Origin: a marine bacterium B5-7
Lineage (GTDB): Bacteria; Pseudomonadota; Gammaproteobacteria; BQJM01
Assembly (NCBI GenBank): GCA_021604705.1
Contig: BQJM01000002.1
Coordinates: 37,256 to 101,255, forward strand
Direction of reading: 5' to 3'
Length of the DNA: 64,000 bases
Shown here: in pieces, positions 26,234 through 34,569 of the stretch
How the letters are laid out: each line of letters opens with the position of its first letter
How positions within the stretch are numbered: position 1 is the first letter of the stretch
Program-made: the position numbers and the translations under genes
Notes under the pieces: model-generated
Database searches by the model: none
Seen by the model: the letters and a program-made list of their open reading frames with translations, nothing else
What the model was told of the DNA's origin: nothing

Positions 26234-27985
26234 ATGATTAAGAAACCAAACATTGTCATCGCCCAAATCGACTTTATGCTCTGCGACGTACAACACAACG
26301 TCGCGCAAATCATCCAGTATGCTGAACAGGCACGCGATGAGTTACAAGCCGATCTGATTGTTTTTCCAGAACTCTCTATCACAGGCTATTTGCCGGAAGA
26401 TCGCTTAATGCGTCATGACTTGGCGGAAGAAGTACAAGCCGGCTTAAACATCCTACAAAAAAAACTGCATGGTATCGATGTGCTCGTCGGTTATCCTGAA
26501 CATACTGATGAGGTCGTCTATAACAGTGCCTGTGTGATTCGCGATAACAAAATACTGATTAATTACCGAAAACAATTTCGCCCGAACTATCGTGTATTCG
26601 ATGAAAAACGCTTTTTCTCACGCGGCGATCAACACGCCGTCTTTGAATGCGCTGGCATGAAGATTGGTCTCGTGATTTGTGAAGATGCCTGGCATCCGGA
26701 ACCTGTCGCACAGGCGAAATCTGCGGGCGCAGAAACCATTATCTCGATTAACGCCTCCCCCTTCTCTCACCAAAAATTACAACGCCGCATCGACGTCATG
26801 CGTGAACGCACACAAGAATCTGGATTACCCATTGTTTATGCGCATTGGTGTGCCGGGCAAGATGATATTGTTTTCGATGGCGGATCGTTTGCGCTAGATG
26901 GCAACGGTGAACTGATCATGCAGGCGCCCTGTTTTGAGGGGGGGTTGTACCCCTGTCATCCCGCACTTGATGCGGGATCTCCTGTACAACCCCGTCATCC
27001 CGCACTTGATGCGGGATCTCCATCTAACACCGCGGTAATAGACGGAGATCCCGGCTCGGAGGCCGGGATGACAGAAGCGCTCACCTACCAAGCCCTCAAA
27101 CTCGGCGTCAAAGCTTACGTCGAAAAAAATAATTTTCCCGGCATATTACTGGGTTTATCCGGCGGCATGGATTCAGCACTAGTGCTAACCATCGCTGTCG
27201 ATGCATTGGGTGCCGATCGCGTAGAAGCCGTCATGATGCCTTCGCGTTACACACGCGACATCAGTCGTGAAGATGCGGAACAGCTCGCGAAGAATCTCGG
27301 TGTAAAAACACATTCCATCGATATCGAAGCCCCCTACCAAGCTTTTCTAACAACACTAGAACCAACTTTAGGTACACTAGACAGCAATGTCACGGCACAA
27401 AACTTACAAGCACGTACCCGCGGTATGCTGTTGATGGCGATGTCGAATCAAACTGGAAAAATAGTCTTAACCACTGGCAACAAAAGCGAACTCGCCATGG
27501 GATATGCAACACTTTACGGCGATATGGCAGGTGCTTATGCGGTATTAAAAGACGTGTATAAAACCCAAGTGTATGCTTTAGCGAATTATCGCAATCAAAT
27601 CAGTGCGGTGATTCCAGAACGCATCATCACCCGCCCACCGAGCGCAGAGCTTGCACCCGATCAAATTGATGAGGATTCTTTACCGCCTTACGACATGCTA
27701 GATCAAGTATTAGCGATGTATATCGAAAAAGATTTAGGGGCTAAAGAAATTATCAAGAAAGGCTTTGATGCGGAGATGGTCATACGCATACTAAAAACCG
27801 TCGATCGCAACGAATACAAACGCTACCAAGCACCACCTGGTATCCGCGTGACGAACCGTTCTTTTGGTAAAGATCGACGTTATCCATTAACGAAGCGGAT
27901 TTTGCACTGTCATCCCGCGCTTGACGCGGGATCTCCATCTAACACCACAGAACTAACAGGAGATTCCGGCTCAAGGCCGGAATGA
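26234..27985 (+). CDS. nadE: Glutamine-dependent NAD+ synthetase with repeat-derived insertions
   Basis: 583 residues. It makes NAD+ from deamido-NAD+ using glutamine. The N-terminal nitrilase-like glutaminase domain has catalytic Glu46 (FPELSITGY), Lys113 (YRKQFRPNY) and Cys149 (VICEDAWHPEP). The synthetase domain has SGGMDS (309-314) and later FGKDRRYPLTKR. Between the domains, residues about 241-280 are encoded by one and a half type A repeats, giving HPALDAGSP twice. The last 25 residues also come from a type A repeat (HPALDAGSP, stop inside the repeat). The usual domains are otherwise intact, so the enzyme probably works with an extended linker and a substituted tail. Confidence 0.95.
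   Translation: MIKKPNIVIAQIDFMLCDVQHNVAQIIQYAEQARDELQADLIVFPELSITGYLPEDRLMRHDLAEEVQAGLNILQKKLHGIDVLVGYPEHTDEVVYNSACVIRDNKILINYRKQFRPNYRVFDEKRFFSRGDQHAVFECAGMKIGLVICEDAWHPEPVAQAKSAGAETIISINASPFSHQKLQRRIDVMRERTQESGLPIVYAHWCAGQDDIVFDGGSFALDGNGELIMQAPCFEGGLYPCHPALDAGSPVQPRHPALDAGSPSNTAVIDGDPGSEAGMTEALTYQALKLGVKAYVEKNNFPGILLGLSGGMDSALVLTIAVDALGADRVEAVMMPSRYTRDISREDAEQLAKNLGVKTHSIDIEAPYQAFLTTLEPTLGTLDSNVTAQNLQARTRGMLLMAMSNQTGKIVLTTGNKSELAMGYATLYGDMAGAYAVLKDVYKTQVYALANYRNQISAVIPERIITRPPSAELAPDQIDEDSLPPYDMLDQVLAMYIEKDLGAKEIIKKGFDAEMVIRILKTVDRNEYKRYQAPPGIRVTNRSFGKDRRYPLTKRILHCHPALDAGSPSNTTELTGDSGSRPE
26955..27074. repeat. Half plus complete type A repeat inserted in nadE
   Basis: A 28-bp left arm (26955-26982), an 11-bp joint, and a full copy (26994-27074). 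The total is 120 bp, exactly 40 codons, so the nadE frame is kept. The encoded peptide lies in the linker between the glutaminase and synthetase domains. Confidence 0.93.
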
Positions 27986-27988
27986 CAG
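27909..27988. repeat. Type A palindromic repeat forming the nadE 3' end
   Basis: Complete 80-bp copy; the nadE stop codon (TGA) lies in its last bases (GGAATGACAG). The native stop codon has evidently been bypassed or lost. Confidence 0.92.
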
Positions 27989-28039
27989 CTTCAATTGCTT
28001 CAAATTTTCCGGGGTGACAGGAACAGACAACAAACAGCT

Positions 28040-29800
28040 TCACATAACGAAACATGGCCCAGGCGCCTCAAACGGTTGCTCATTAACATGTGCTTCGTGA
28101 GACCGCTCTTTTTTGAAGAAAGTCAATTGCAGTAAAGGCAAAATTGCTTTCTCACGTTCCTGTGGCACGATAACTTCATAATGAAGTTGCTTATAGTTAT
28201 ACGAATAACCAGGCACAGCAACACCACAGGTTGCGCCTGCTGGTAATTTTGGTGGCTCACCAGCCAAACCAGGCGAACTGCTGTATTCATTTGGTTTATA
28301 AAAATAGGGATTCGTGCCTAAATTCACAAAGTTGAGTAACAAACAAGATTTACCACCTGTCCCAGTGTACTGCAGTGATTTACACGCTTGGGGTGCAAAG
28401 TAGGTCCCTGCCGAATACAATTGCCGTAATGAACACTTCGATAAAAAACTACTGGTACCAATAGACTGAGCATTATGAGCAGCTGTTCCATGCCACAGAA
28501 TAGCCCCTAAACACCCATCGCTGTTCCGACGAAATATAGGTATCGGAAACCGTTCTTTTTGGGTGACGGGCTCAAACTCACCTAAAATACTGCCAACCCC
28601 ATTCGTTCGTGCTTTTAACTCTGCCTCTAGGTATAAAACAAATTGTTGCATCGCAACAAAAGGACTAAAGGCTGAAAAAATATCGAAAACATGAGAGGGA
28701 AAACGTGAATCAGTATACTTGCATGAGTTTGCAATGGCTTCTCTGCCTTCCTGCGTGAGATAAGAATAAGAGCTAGGAGCAGAAGATAAATGTTCACTGA
28801 CTGACAATTCAAACAAGACACGATCACGCATCAATGGGTTGACGAATAACGCAGCTTGAACGGTCATATCCTTAAGCTTGCTCAAAACCCCGCAACATAA
28901 TGAAAAATGCGAACTGTTCCTAATAGCAGCCCAAAATTCATTAGGATCTAAAAAATCATCCTTAGCAGACTGCCACACTCTCGGTAACAACTGCACTAGG
29001 GCCACCTGTTGCTCGCTCATCATAGATACATCGAAACGTCCAGTCGGCAAGCAACGAAGCACTTTCGGCGGTGCTAGAGCACCCAAAAAGTTGGATACAG
29101 GAGGACGTTGCGTCTCCGATATTTGGCGTAATACAGCAGTATATCGGGTATCCTCCCCACGTTGTAAACCACTGTGGGAAAAATCACGCAACAGCATGCT
29201 AAACATATAAAAGAATGCGGAATCCTCACTTACCAGCATCTCATCAAAAGCTTGCTTGTTTTCTCGCCCCCAAAGCATTGTCCCCAATACGGGCAGACGT
29301 ACATAGCCATTTCGTACGATTTTGGCCAAATCATGAAGTTGACGAAACAATTGCTCGAACTGATAGGCACGTGATGTGGTGGTATCCAATCCCCGTACTG
29401 TTTCCTGCCACTGGGTAATCGCTTGCTTCAGGGTATCCCCACTAAACTTATCGACATCCAACGCCTGGCTTGAAAACGCTTGTAAATAATGAAAAGGCAT
29501 TACTGGTGCATGCTCAGGAACAGCTTGGTCGTTTTTCAGTGATAAAACACTACTGATGGGATAACCTAAGGGTGTATATTGTAGCGGATTTAGTGCCAGA
29601 TCTTTTCGTGGATCTTTTCGCGGATCTTTTCGCAGATTTTCATCTCTCACTAACGCCGCCTTCCAGCAGAGCACAGAGATAATGAAAGCAGAAAATAAGG
29701 TAGTCGCCATCAAGGAGATCAGAACAACTTCGGCGTACTGCTTAGACATGACTTCACTACTCGAAACCACCTCAGATTTAAGCAGATCTGTTGGATTCAT
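28040..29800 (-). CDS. Membrane-anchored PARP-like ADP-ribosyltransferase
   Basis: The start is placed at the ATG at 29800 (586 residues), since the longer frame begins with TTG. One membrane segment spans about 25-50, followed by a basic RKDP triplet repeat and a long region without a recognised domain. The last 150 residues match the PARP catalytic fold in order: LWHGTAAHNAQSI (His437), LYSAGTYFA (Tyr467), a KSLQYT...LLLNFVNLGT segment, LPAGATCGVAVPG in the place of the PARP LPKGK...GLG loop, and LHYEVIVPQ (Glu542), then LPLLQLTFF. His-Tyr-Glu is the NAD+-binding and catalytic triad of PARPs. PARP homologues are rare in bacteria, so transfer from a eukaryote is likely. It may modify proteins or nucleic acid; the target is unknown. 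Confidence 0.8.
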   Translation of the reverse strand: MNPTDLLKSEVVSSSEVMSKQYAEVVLISLMATTLFSAFIISVLCWKAALVRDENLRKDPRKDPRKDLALNPLQYTPLGYPISSVLSLKNDQAVPEHAPVMPFHYLQAFSSQALDVDKFSGDTLKQAITQWQETVRGLDTTTSRAYQFEQLFRQLHDLAKIVRNGYVRLPVLGTMLWGRENKQAFDEMLVSEDSAFFYMFSMLLRDFSHSGLQRGEDTRYTAVLRQISETQRPPVSNFLGALAPPKVLRCLPTGRFDVSMMSEQQVALVQLLPRVWQSAKDDFLDPNEFWAAIRNSSHFSLCCGVLSKLKDMTVQAALFVNPLMRDRVLFELSVSEHLSSAPSSYSYLTQEGREAIANSCKYTDSRFPSHVFDIFSAFSPFVAMQQFVLYLEAELKARTNGVGSILGEFEPVTQKERFPIPIFRRNSDGCLGAILWHGTAAHNAQSIGTSSFLSKCSLRQLYSAGTYFAPQACKSLQYTGTGGKSCLLLNFVNLGTNPYFYKPNEYSSSPGLAGEPPKLPAGATCGVAVPGYSYNYKQLHYEVIVPQEREKAILPLLQLTFFKKERSHEAHVNEQPFEAPGPCFVM

Positions 29801-29893
29801 AATCTTTATTGCCTTTTGAATTTTTTTCACATTGTACAATATTAAACCTTTTATAGCAAACTAAGAGCCAATGCTTCATCCAAGAATGCTTGG

Positions 29894-29922
29894 GTGACAC
29901 CTCAACCCTGAGCCGGTATAAT
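29894..29922 (+). promoter_or_regulatory. Sigma-70-type promoter of metG
   Basis: GTGACA (29894-29899), a 17-base spacer and a perfect TATAAT (29917-29922), with the metG ATG 34 bases downstream. Confidence 0.7.
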
Positions 29923-29955
29923 GCAGCCTCATTTTACGAGAGAAATTGAATCAAA

Positions 29956-31974
29956 ATGACGCAAAAACGCCGCATATTAGTCACCTCCGCCCTCACCTAC
30001 GCCAATGGTCCCTTGCATTTGGGGCATATGGTCGAGCATATTCAAACCGACATTTGGGCACGTTTCCAGCGCTTGCGCGGACATGAATGCTATTATGTCT
30101 CGGGCGATGACGCCCATGGCACACCGATTATGTTGCAAGCACAGAAACGTGGCATCACGCCAGAGCAACTTATCGAAGAAACGCACGCGGCACACAAACA
30201 AGATTTTTCAGATTTTCACATTGATGTCGTTGATTACGGCTCAACACATACGGAAGAAAATCGACAACAAGCAGAAAGCATTTACCACGCCCTAGAAAAA
30301 AATGGCGACATCACAAAAAAAGAAATCAAACAAGCTTTCGACCCTGAAAAGAAGATGTTCCTCCCCGATCGTTTTGTCCGCGGCACTTGCCCACGCTGCA
30401 AAACCCCCGATCAAGTGGGTGACAGCTGCGAAAACTGCGGCGCAACCTACACACCGTTAGACTTAATTGATGCTAAATCGGTGGTCTCTGGCGCAACGCC
30501 GATTGAAAAATCTTCGATACATTATTTCTTCAAGCTTTCTAACTACCAAGACTTTTTAACGCAGTGGATGGATAGCGGCAGCTTACAGCCTGAAGTGCGT
30601 AATAAATTACAAGAATGGTTTGGCGATGGCTTACGTGATTGGGACATCTCGCGCGACTCACCCTATTTTGGTTTTAATATCCCCGGCGAAAAAGACAAAT
30701 ACTTTTATGTATGGCTAGATGCACCCATTGGTTACATCGCTATTTTTAAAACGTTTTGCGAGAAGAACAATATTACCTTCGATGATTTTTGGCAGTCAGA
30801 TAAAACAGAACTTTATCACTTTATTGGCAAAGATATTTTATATTTTCACAGTTTGTTTTGGCCTGCGATGCTAAAGGGTGCGGGATTACGCACACCCACT
30901 GGCGTATTCACGCATGGCTACCTCACCATCAATGGTGAAAAAATGTCGAAGTCTCGTGGCACATTTATTAAAGCACGCACTTACCTTAATCATTTCGAGC
31001 CGACTTATTTACGTTATTATTACGCCGCCAAGCTAAATGGTAGCGTTGAAGACATTGACTTTAAAGTGGATGATTTTTTGCAGCGCACTAATACCGACTT
31101 AGTCAATAAAGTGGTAAACATCGCAAGTCGTTGTGCGGGCTTCATTCACAAAAAGTTTGAGGGAAAACTCACTGCAAGCTGCGAAGAACAAGCGCTTTAT
31201 GATGAGTTTTCACAAGCAGCCGATGATATTGCTGCCGCATTTGAAAAACGCGACACCTGCAAGGCTGTTCGCTTGATGATGGCTTTGGCAGATAAAGCGA
31301 ATCAGTACATCGACAGCAAAAAACCTTGGCAAATGGTCAAAGACCAGGATCAGTTAGCCGCTGCCCATGCCGTTTGCAGTGTAGGCATTAACTTATTTAA
31401 AGTCTTAATGACTTACCTAAAACCGATCGTGCCAACCCTGGCTGAACGCGCGGAAGCCTTTTTGAATATCACATTACAATGGGATAATTTAGCAACACCC
31501 TTGCTTGATCACACAGTAAATCCTTTTAAACCCTTACTCAGTCGTATTGAGTCCAAACAAACCGAGGCCATGATGGAAGAAAGTAAAACTGATGCTGCAC
31601 CAGCAGTCCCTGCCCCCGCAGCTGATAGCTGGTTAGGTAAAAAACCGTTGAAACCTGAGATCACGATTGATGATTTCTCAAAAATTGATTTGCGTATCGC
31701 AAAAATCATCTCTGCCGATCATGTTGAGGGCGCTGACAAATTAATTCAGCTTAAATTAGACATTGGCGGTGAAATTCGCCAAGTGTTTGCCGGCGCAAAA
31801 GCATCTTACGCGCCCGAAGACCTCGTTGGTCGTCACACAATCATGGTCGCCAACTTAAAGCCACGTAAAATGCGCTTTGGTTTATCGGAAGGCATGATAG
31901 CCTTTGGCGTGGGTGAACGTTTATTCTTGCTTGAGCCCGAAGAAGGCGCTGAAGCGGGTATGCCGGTACAGTGA
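29956..31974 (+). CDS. metG: Methionyl-tRNA synthetase
   Basis: 672 residues. It charges tRNA-Met with methionine. The class I HIGH motif is HLGH (21-24) and the KMSKS motif lies in [14 protein letters not shown] zinc-binding pair of Cys motifs (CPRC and CENC) marks the connective domain. After an Ala/Pro linker (about 550-570) comes a C-terminal EMAP/Trbp111-like tRNA-binding domain ([14 protein letters not shown] to FGLSEGMI), as in the dimeric E. coli type. The stop overlaps the start of a 51-codon gene by one base. Confidence 0.98.
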   Translation: MTQKRRILVTSALTYANGPLHLGHMVEHIQTDIWARFQRLRGHECYYVSGDDAHGTPIMLQAQKRGITPEQLIEETHAAHKQDFSDFHIDVVDYGSTHTEENRQQAESIYHALEKNGDITKKEIKQAFDPEKKMFLPDRFVRGTCPRCKTPDQVGDSCENCGATYTPLDLIDAKSVVSGATPIEKSSIHYFFKLSNYQDFLTQWMDSGSLQPEVRNKLQEWFGDGLRDWDISRDSPYFGFNIPGEKDKYFYVWLDAPIGYIAIFKTFCEKNNITFDDFWQSDKTELYHFIGKDILYFHSLFWPAMLKGAGLRTPTGVFTHGYLTINGEKMSKSRGTFIKARTYLNHFEPTYLRYYYAAKLNGSVEDIDFKVDDFLQRTNTDLVNKVVNIASRCAGFIHKKFEGKLTASCEEQALYDEFSQAADDIAAAFEKRDTCKAVRLMMALADKANQYIDSKKPWQMVKDQDQLAAAHAVCSVGINLFKVLMTYLKPIVPTLAERAEAFLNITLQWDNLATPLLDHTVNPFKPLLSRIESKQTEAMMEESKTDAAPAVPAPAADSWLGKKPLKPEITIDDFSKIDLRIAKIISADHVEGADKLIQLKLDIGGEIRQVFAGAKASYAPEDLVGRHTIMVANLKPRKMRFGLSEGMIAFGVGERLFLLEPEEGAEAGMPVQ

Positions 31975-32129
31975 TGAAAAAAGAAGATACGATACCAGAT
32001 CGGGAAAAGTGGCTTTTTGAAAACCCCGAAGCACTTTCACAGGTATTGACTGGCATTCAAGAAGCAGCAGACGGCAAATTGTCCGTATACAAGCCGTCCG
32101 ATATTGATGATCTCGATGACAATGAATAG
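31974..32129 (+). CDS. Small acidic protein, antitoxin-like
   Basis: 51 codons, starting at an ATG that shares its first base with the metG stop codon. The protein ([20 protein letters not shown] and onward) has the W-L-x-E-N-P-E-A-L-x-x-V-x-x-G-I-Q-x-A core followed by an acidic tail. From memory, this is common in small proteins encoded near RelE-type toxins in many proteobacteria. It faces the XRE gene convergently, with 8 bases between. Probably an orphan antitoxin fragment or small regulator; the family assignment is tentative. Confidence 0.5.
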   Translation: MKKEDTIPDREKWLFENPEALSQVLTGIQEAADGKLSVYKPSDIDDLDDNE

Positions 32130-32137
32130 CCACATCC

Positions 32138-32446
32138 TCACGCTGCCTTGAGCAATTCCACTTCGTATTGGCTTAATCCTTGTTGAACTAACCCATCTTG
32201 CAGCGCCAAGCGTACAAATTGCCGCTCAGACTGACCCAGCCTCTTGGCAAATGCAGCTGCTTTTTTTGCGCTAATAATTTTCCGTCCGTTTTCTAAATCA
32301 CTTAAATAGGACTGAGTTACTTTAAGTCTTTTTGCAAGAACGCCTTGTGAAAGTTCATCAGACAAACGAAGAGCGCGTACAGCCTTACCAAGTGTCAATC
32401 GGCCACCTGTCATCTTATTTAATGCTTTCATGGCTTCAATAGTCAT
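32138..32446 (-). CDS. XRE-family antitoxin (HigA-like)
   Basis: 102 residues. A helix-turn-helix of the Cro/CI type is plain: LSQGVLAKRLKVTQSYLSDL then ENGRKIISAKKAAAFAKRLG (residues about 32-71), followed by a short C-terminal helix. It binds operator DNA. The gene overlaps the 3' end of the toxin remnant upstream by 11 bases, the order seen in HigB-HigA modules, where the toxin gene comes first. With the toxin damaged, it now probably persists only as a regulator or as decay. Confidence 0.85.
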   Translation of the reverse strand: MTIEAMKALNKMTGGRLTLGKAVRALRLSDELSQGVLAKRLKVTQSYLSDLENGRKIISAKKAAAFAKRLGQSERQFVRLALQDGLVQQGLSQYEVELLKAA

Positions 32447-32603
32447 GTTTATTTACCTCTTGAATTTCAACAAATGCAATCGTCTTATCTGAGTCGACGA
32501 GCTCCACCCAAATCTGCAGTTTTTCAATGATATATCTCGGAATAATCTTCAGATCTTTTTCTGCTTTTCTGGTTAAGAGAACACGATATATATCTTCACC
32601 CAT
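32436..32603 (-). pseudogene. RelE/HigB-type toxin with internal deletion
   Basis: A continuous 55-codon frame whose N-terminal 36 residues (YRVLLTRKAEKDLKIIPRYI region) match the start of RelE/HigB-like toxins of about 90-95 residues. Its last 15 residues (IAFVEIQEVNKHDY) match their usual C-terminus. The central part that carries the basic catalytic strands (typically a GxRxxR-S-xR-L segment) is missing, about 35-40 residues, and the join is in frame. Without it the product should not cleave mRNA. It overlaps the XRE antitoxin gene, which confirms the module type. Confidence 0.75.
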
Positions 32604-32682
32604 GATATTACACTAATTTTGTGTAAATGCAAGCTGTCGTTCATCAGAACAATGGTTACACTTAATATTTAATTAAAATTTA

Positions 32683-32700
32683 ATTGATAATGATATCAAT
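32683..32700. promoter_or_regulatory. Inverted repeat upstream of rnfB, possible operator
   Basis: ATTGATA-ATGA-TATCAAT is a perfect 7-bp inverted repeat 80 bases before the rnfB start in a very AT-rich stretch. It contains GATAATGAT, the first half of a Fur-box-like sequence. It may regulate the iron-sulfur protein operon or be chance. Confidence 0.3.
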
Positions 32701-32779
32701 ATGGCGACAGATCAGCAAGAAGAAAAACAGTATCGCATTCTGTTACAATCCCGTTTCACTGAACAAAGTAAGCAATCTA

Positions 32780-33373
32780 ATGCCCATCACCATTGAGACC
32801 ATCGATGCCCTGCTGCCGCAAACACAATGCGAAGAATGCAGTTACAAAGGCTGCCGGCCTTACGCAGAAGCCATCCTAAACGAGAACGAACGTTTAGATC
32901 GTTGCCCACCGGGTGGCGTTGAAACATTAAAGGCCTTAGGTGATTTACTAAAAAAAGATGTCTCGTTGCTTATCGATGAGATGGCAGCAAATACCCGAGA
33001 ACCCACGGTTGCAGTGATTCAAGAAGATTTATGCATCGGTTGCACGAAGTGCATTAAAGCTTGCCCCGTTGATGCGATTGTCGGCAGCGGTAAACTGATG
33101 CATAGCATTATCAGCAGCGAATGCACGGGTTGCGAACTCTGCATCCCTCCCTGCCCCATGGATTGCATTGATATTATTAAACTAGAAAAACCTAGCTTTG
33201 ATAAAGACCAAGCGAGAAAACGATTTAATGCACGCACAGAACGTTTAGCACGCTTAAAAACTGAAGAAAAAACAGTAAATCAAGAGGCCGCACAAAAAAC
33301 ACAAGGTAGTATCAAGCTAGATATCGCGGCAGCTGTGGCACGCGCGAAAGCGAAAAAGGATGCTAGCGCATGA
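32780..33373 (+). CDS. rnfB: RnfB/RsxB-type iron-sulfur protein, soluble form
   Basis: The start is placed at the ATG at 32780 ([14 protein letters not shown]), giving 197 residues. An N-terminal Fe4S4 domain (CEECSYKGC...DRCPPGG, residues 14-45 approximately) is followed by two ferredoxin motifs, [12 protein letters not shown] and [12 protein letters not shown]. The Lys/Ala-rich tail is disordered. RnfB normally starts with a membrane helix that this protein lacks, and no rnfA, C, D, G or E gene follows. It therefore acts as a stand-alone electron carrier. It overlaps nth by 4 bases, and endonuclease III also carries a cluster, so a redox or cluster-related link is possible. Confidence 0.9.
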   Translation: MPITIETIDALLPQTQCEECSYKGCRPYAEAILNENERLDRCPPGGVETLKALGDLLKKDVSLLIDEMAANTREPTVAVIQEDLCIGCTKCIKACPVDAIVGSGKLMHSIISSECTGCELCIPPCPMDCIDIIKLEKPSFDKDQARKRFNARTERLARLKTEEKTVNQEAAQKTQGSIKLDIAAAVARAKAKKDASA

Positions 33374-34008
33374 ACAAAACCAAGCGTGAAGAAATATTTC
33401 AGCGCTGGCAGCAAGCCAATCCATCCCCTAAAACGGAATTAGTTTACAACTCCCCTTTTGAATTATTAATTTCTGTCATACTGTCTGCCCAAGCGACTGA
33501 TATTGGCGTGAATAAAGCCACGGCAAAGCTCTATCCCGTTGCCAACACACCGGAAGCCATCAAAGCCTTAGGATTAGCTAAATTAAAATCCTTTGTCAAA
33601 ACCATCGGGCTTTATAATACGAAGGCAGCAAACATCATCAAGACCTGCGATATCCTCATCAAGCAGCATAACAGTGACGTACCGCAAACCCGTGAGGCAC
33701 TAGAGGCACTACCTGGTGTCGGCAGGAAGACAGCCAATGTCGTATTAAACACGGCCTTTGGGCAGCCCACCATGGCGGTAGACACGCATATTTTTAGGGT
33801 ATCTAATCGCACGGGGCTCGCGCCGGGGAAAACAGTCTTAGCTGTTGAAAAGAACTTGTTGAAGTTTATCCCAGAGCCCTATAAACTCGACGCCCATCAC
33901 TGGTTGATTTTGCATGGACGTTATACCTGTGTGGCGCGAAAACCAAAATGCGGTGACTGTTTAATTCGAGATTTGTGTGACTATAAAGAAAAGACGAGTA
34001 CAGAATGA
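33370..34008 (+). CDS. nth: Endonuclease III
   Basis: 212 residues. It removes oxidised pyrimidines and nicks the strand in base excision repair. The helix-hairpin-helix is [12 protein letters not shown] with catalytic Lys120, and Asp138 lies in [10 protein letters not shown]; both numbers equal those of the E. coli enzyme. The Fe4S4 site at the C-terminus is C-x6-C-x2-C-x5-C ([17 protein letters not shown]). It is translated with rnfB upstream and the DUF1841 gene downstream through ATGA overlaps. Confidence 0.97.
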   Translation: MNKTKREEIFQRWQQANPSPKTELVYNSPFELLISVILSAQATDIGVNKATAKLYPVANTPEAIKALGLAKLKSFVKTIGLYNTKAANIIKTCDILIKQHNSDVPQTREALEALPGVGRKTANVVLNTAFGQPTMAVDTHIFRVSNRTGLAPGKTVLAVEKNLLKFIPEPYKLDAHHWLILHGRYTCVARKPKCGDCLIRDLCDYKEKTSTE

Positions 34009-34439
34009 TTTTTAGTAGCGAACGGCAGCAACTACGACAAACTTTTATTGATGCTTGGCAGAAGGCCAAAGACAATGAAACACTCACACCCTTTGAGCGT
34101 GAGATTGTCACGGTTATTCAATTTCATCCAGAGTACCAAGCGATGTTTGATACGCCAGATAAAGTCGTTGACAAAGACTTCTCGCCCGATGCCGGTGAAA
34201 CCAATCCTTTTTTACATTTAAGCGGCCACATTGGTTTACACGAGCAACTCAGCACCAACCGCCCCGAAGGCATTCGTGATATCTATCATAAACTCTGTGA
34301 AAAATATGGCGATCCACACCAAGCAGAACACGCCATGATGGAATGCCTGATGCAAATCCTCTGGCAAGCCCAACGCGACCATGAGCAGCCGGACGAAACC
34401 GTCTACCTCTCGCAACTACACCACTTATTAAAAGACTAG
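34005..34439 (+). CDS. DUF1841 family protein
   Basis: 144 residues, overlapping nth by 4 bases. The sequence has the conserved DUF1841 features: TPFEREIVTVIQFHPEYQ, NPFLHLSGHIGLHEQL with several His, RPEGIR and HAMMECLMQILWQAQR. The His and Glu pattern suggests metal binding. The family is found mainly in beta- and gammaproteobacteria, often beside nth. Its biochemical role is not known. Confidence 0.9.
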   Translation: MIFSSERQQLRQTFIDAWQKAKDNETLTPFEREIVTVIQFHPEYQAMFDTPDKVVDKDFSPDAGETNPFLHLSGHIGLHEQLSTNRPEGIRDIYHKLCEKYGDPHQAEHAMMECLMQILWQAQRDHEQPDETVYLSQLHHLLKD

Positions 34440-34569
34440 CCTGCTCATTAAGATGCCCGAGCTGTACACAAAACACTCACCCAACGCAACCCCCATCTCT
34501 CGCCGCAATTTACCCTCCTCGAGCACTCTGTTAGAATCACGCCTCGTTTCCCAAACAAATCAAGATCTT

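Noticed and set aside
26894..27091. Minus-strand frame within nadE
   Set aside because: Produced by the two inserted palindromes, which are open in several frames on both strands.
32683..32700. Confident Fur box
   Set aside because: Only about 12 of 19 positions match the consensus, so it is kept only as a possible operator.
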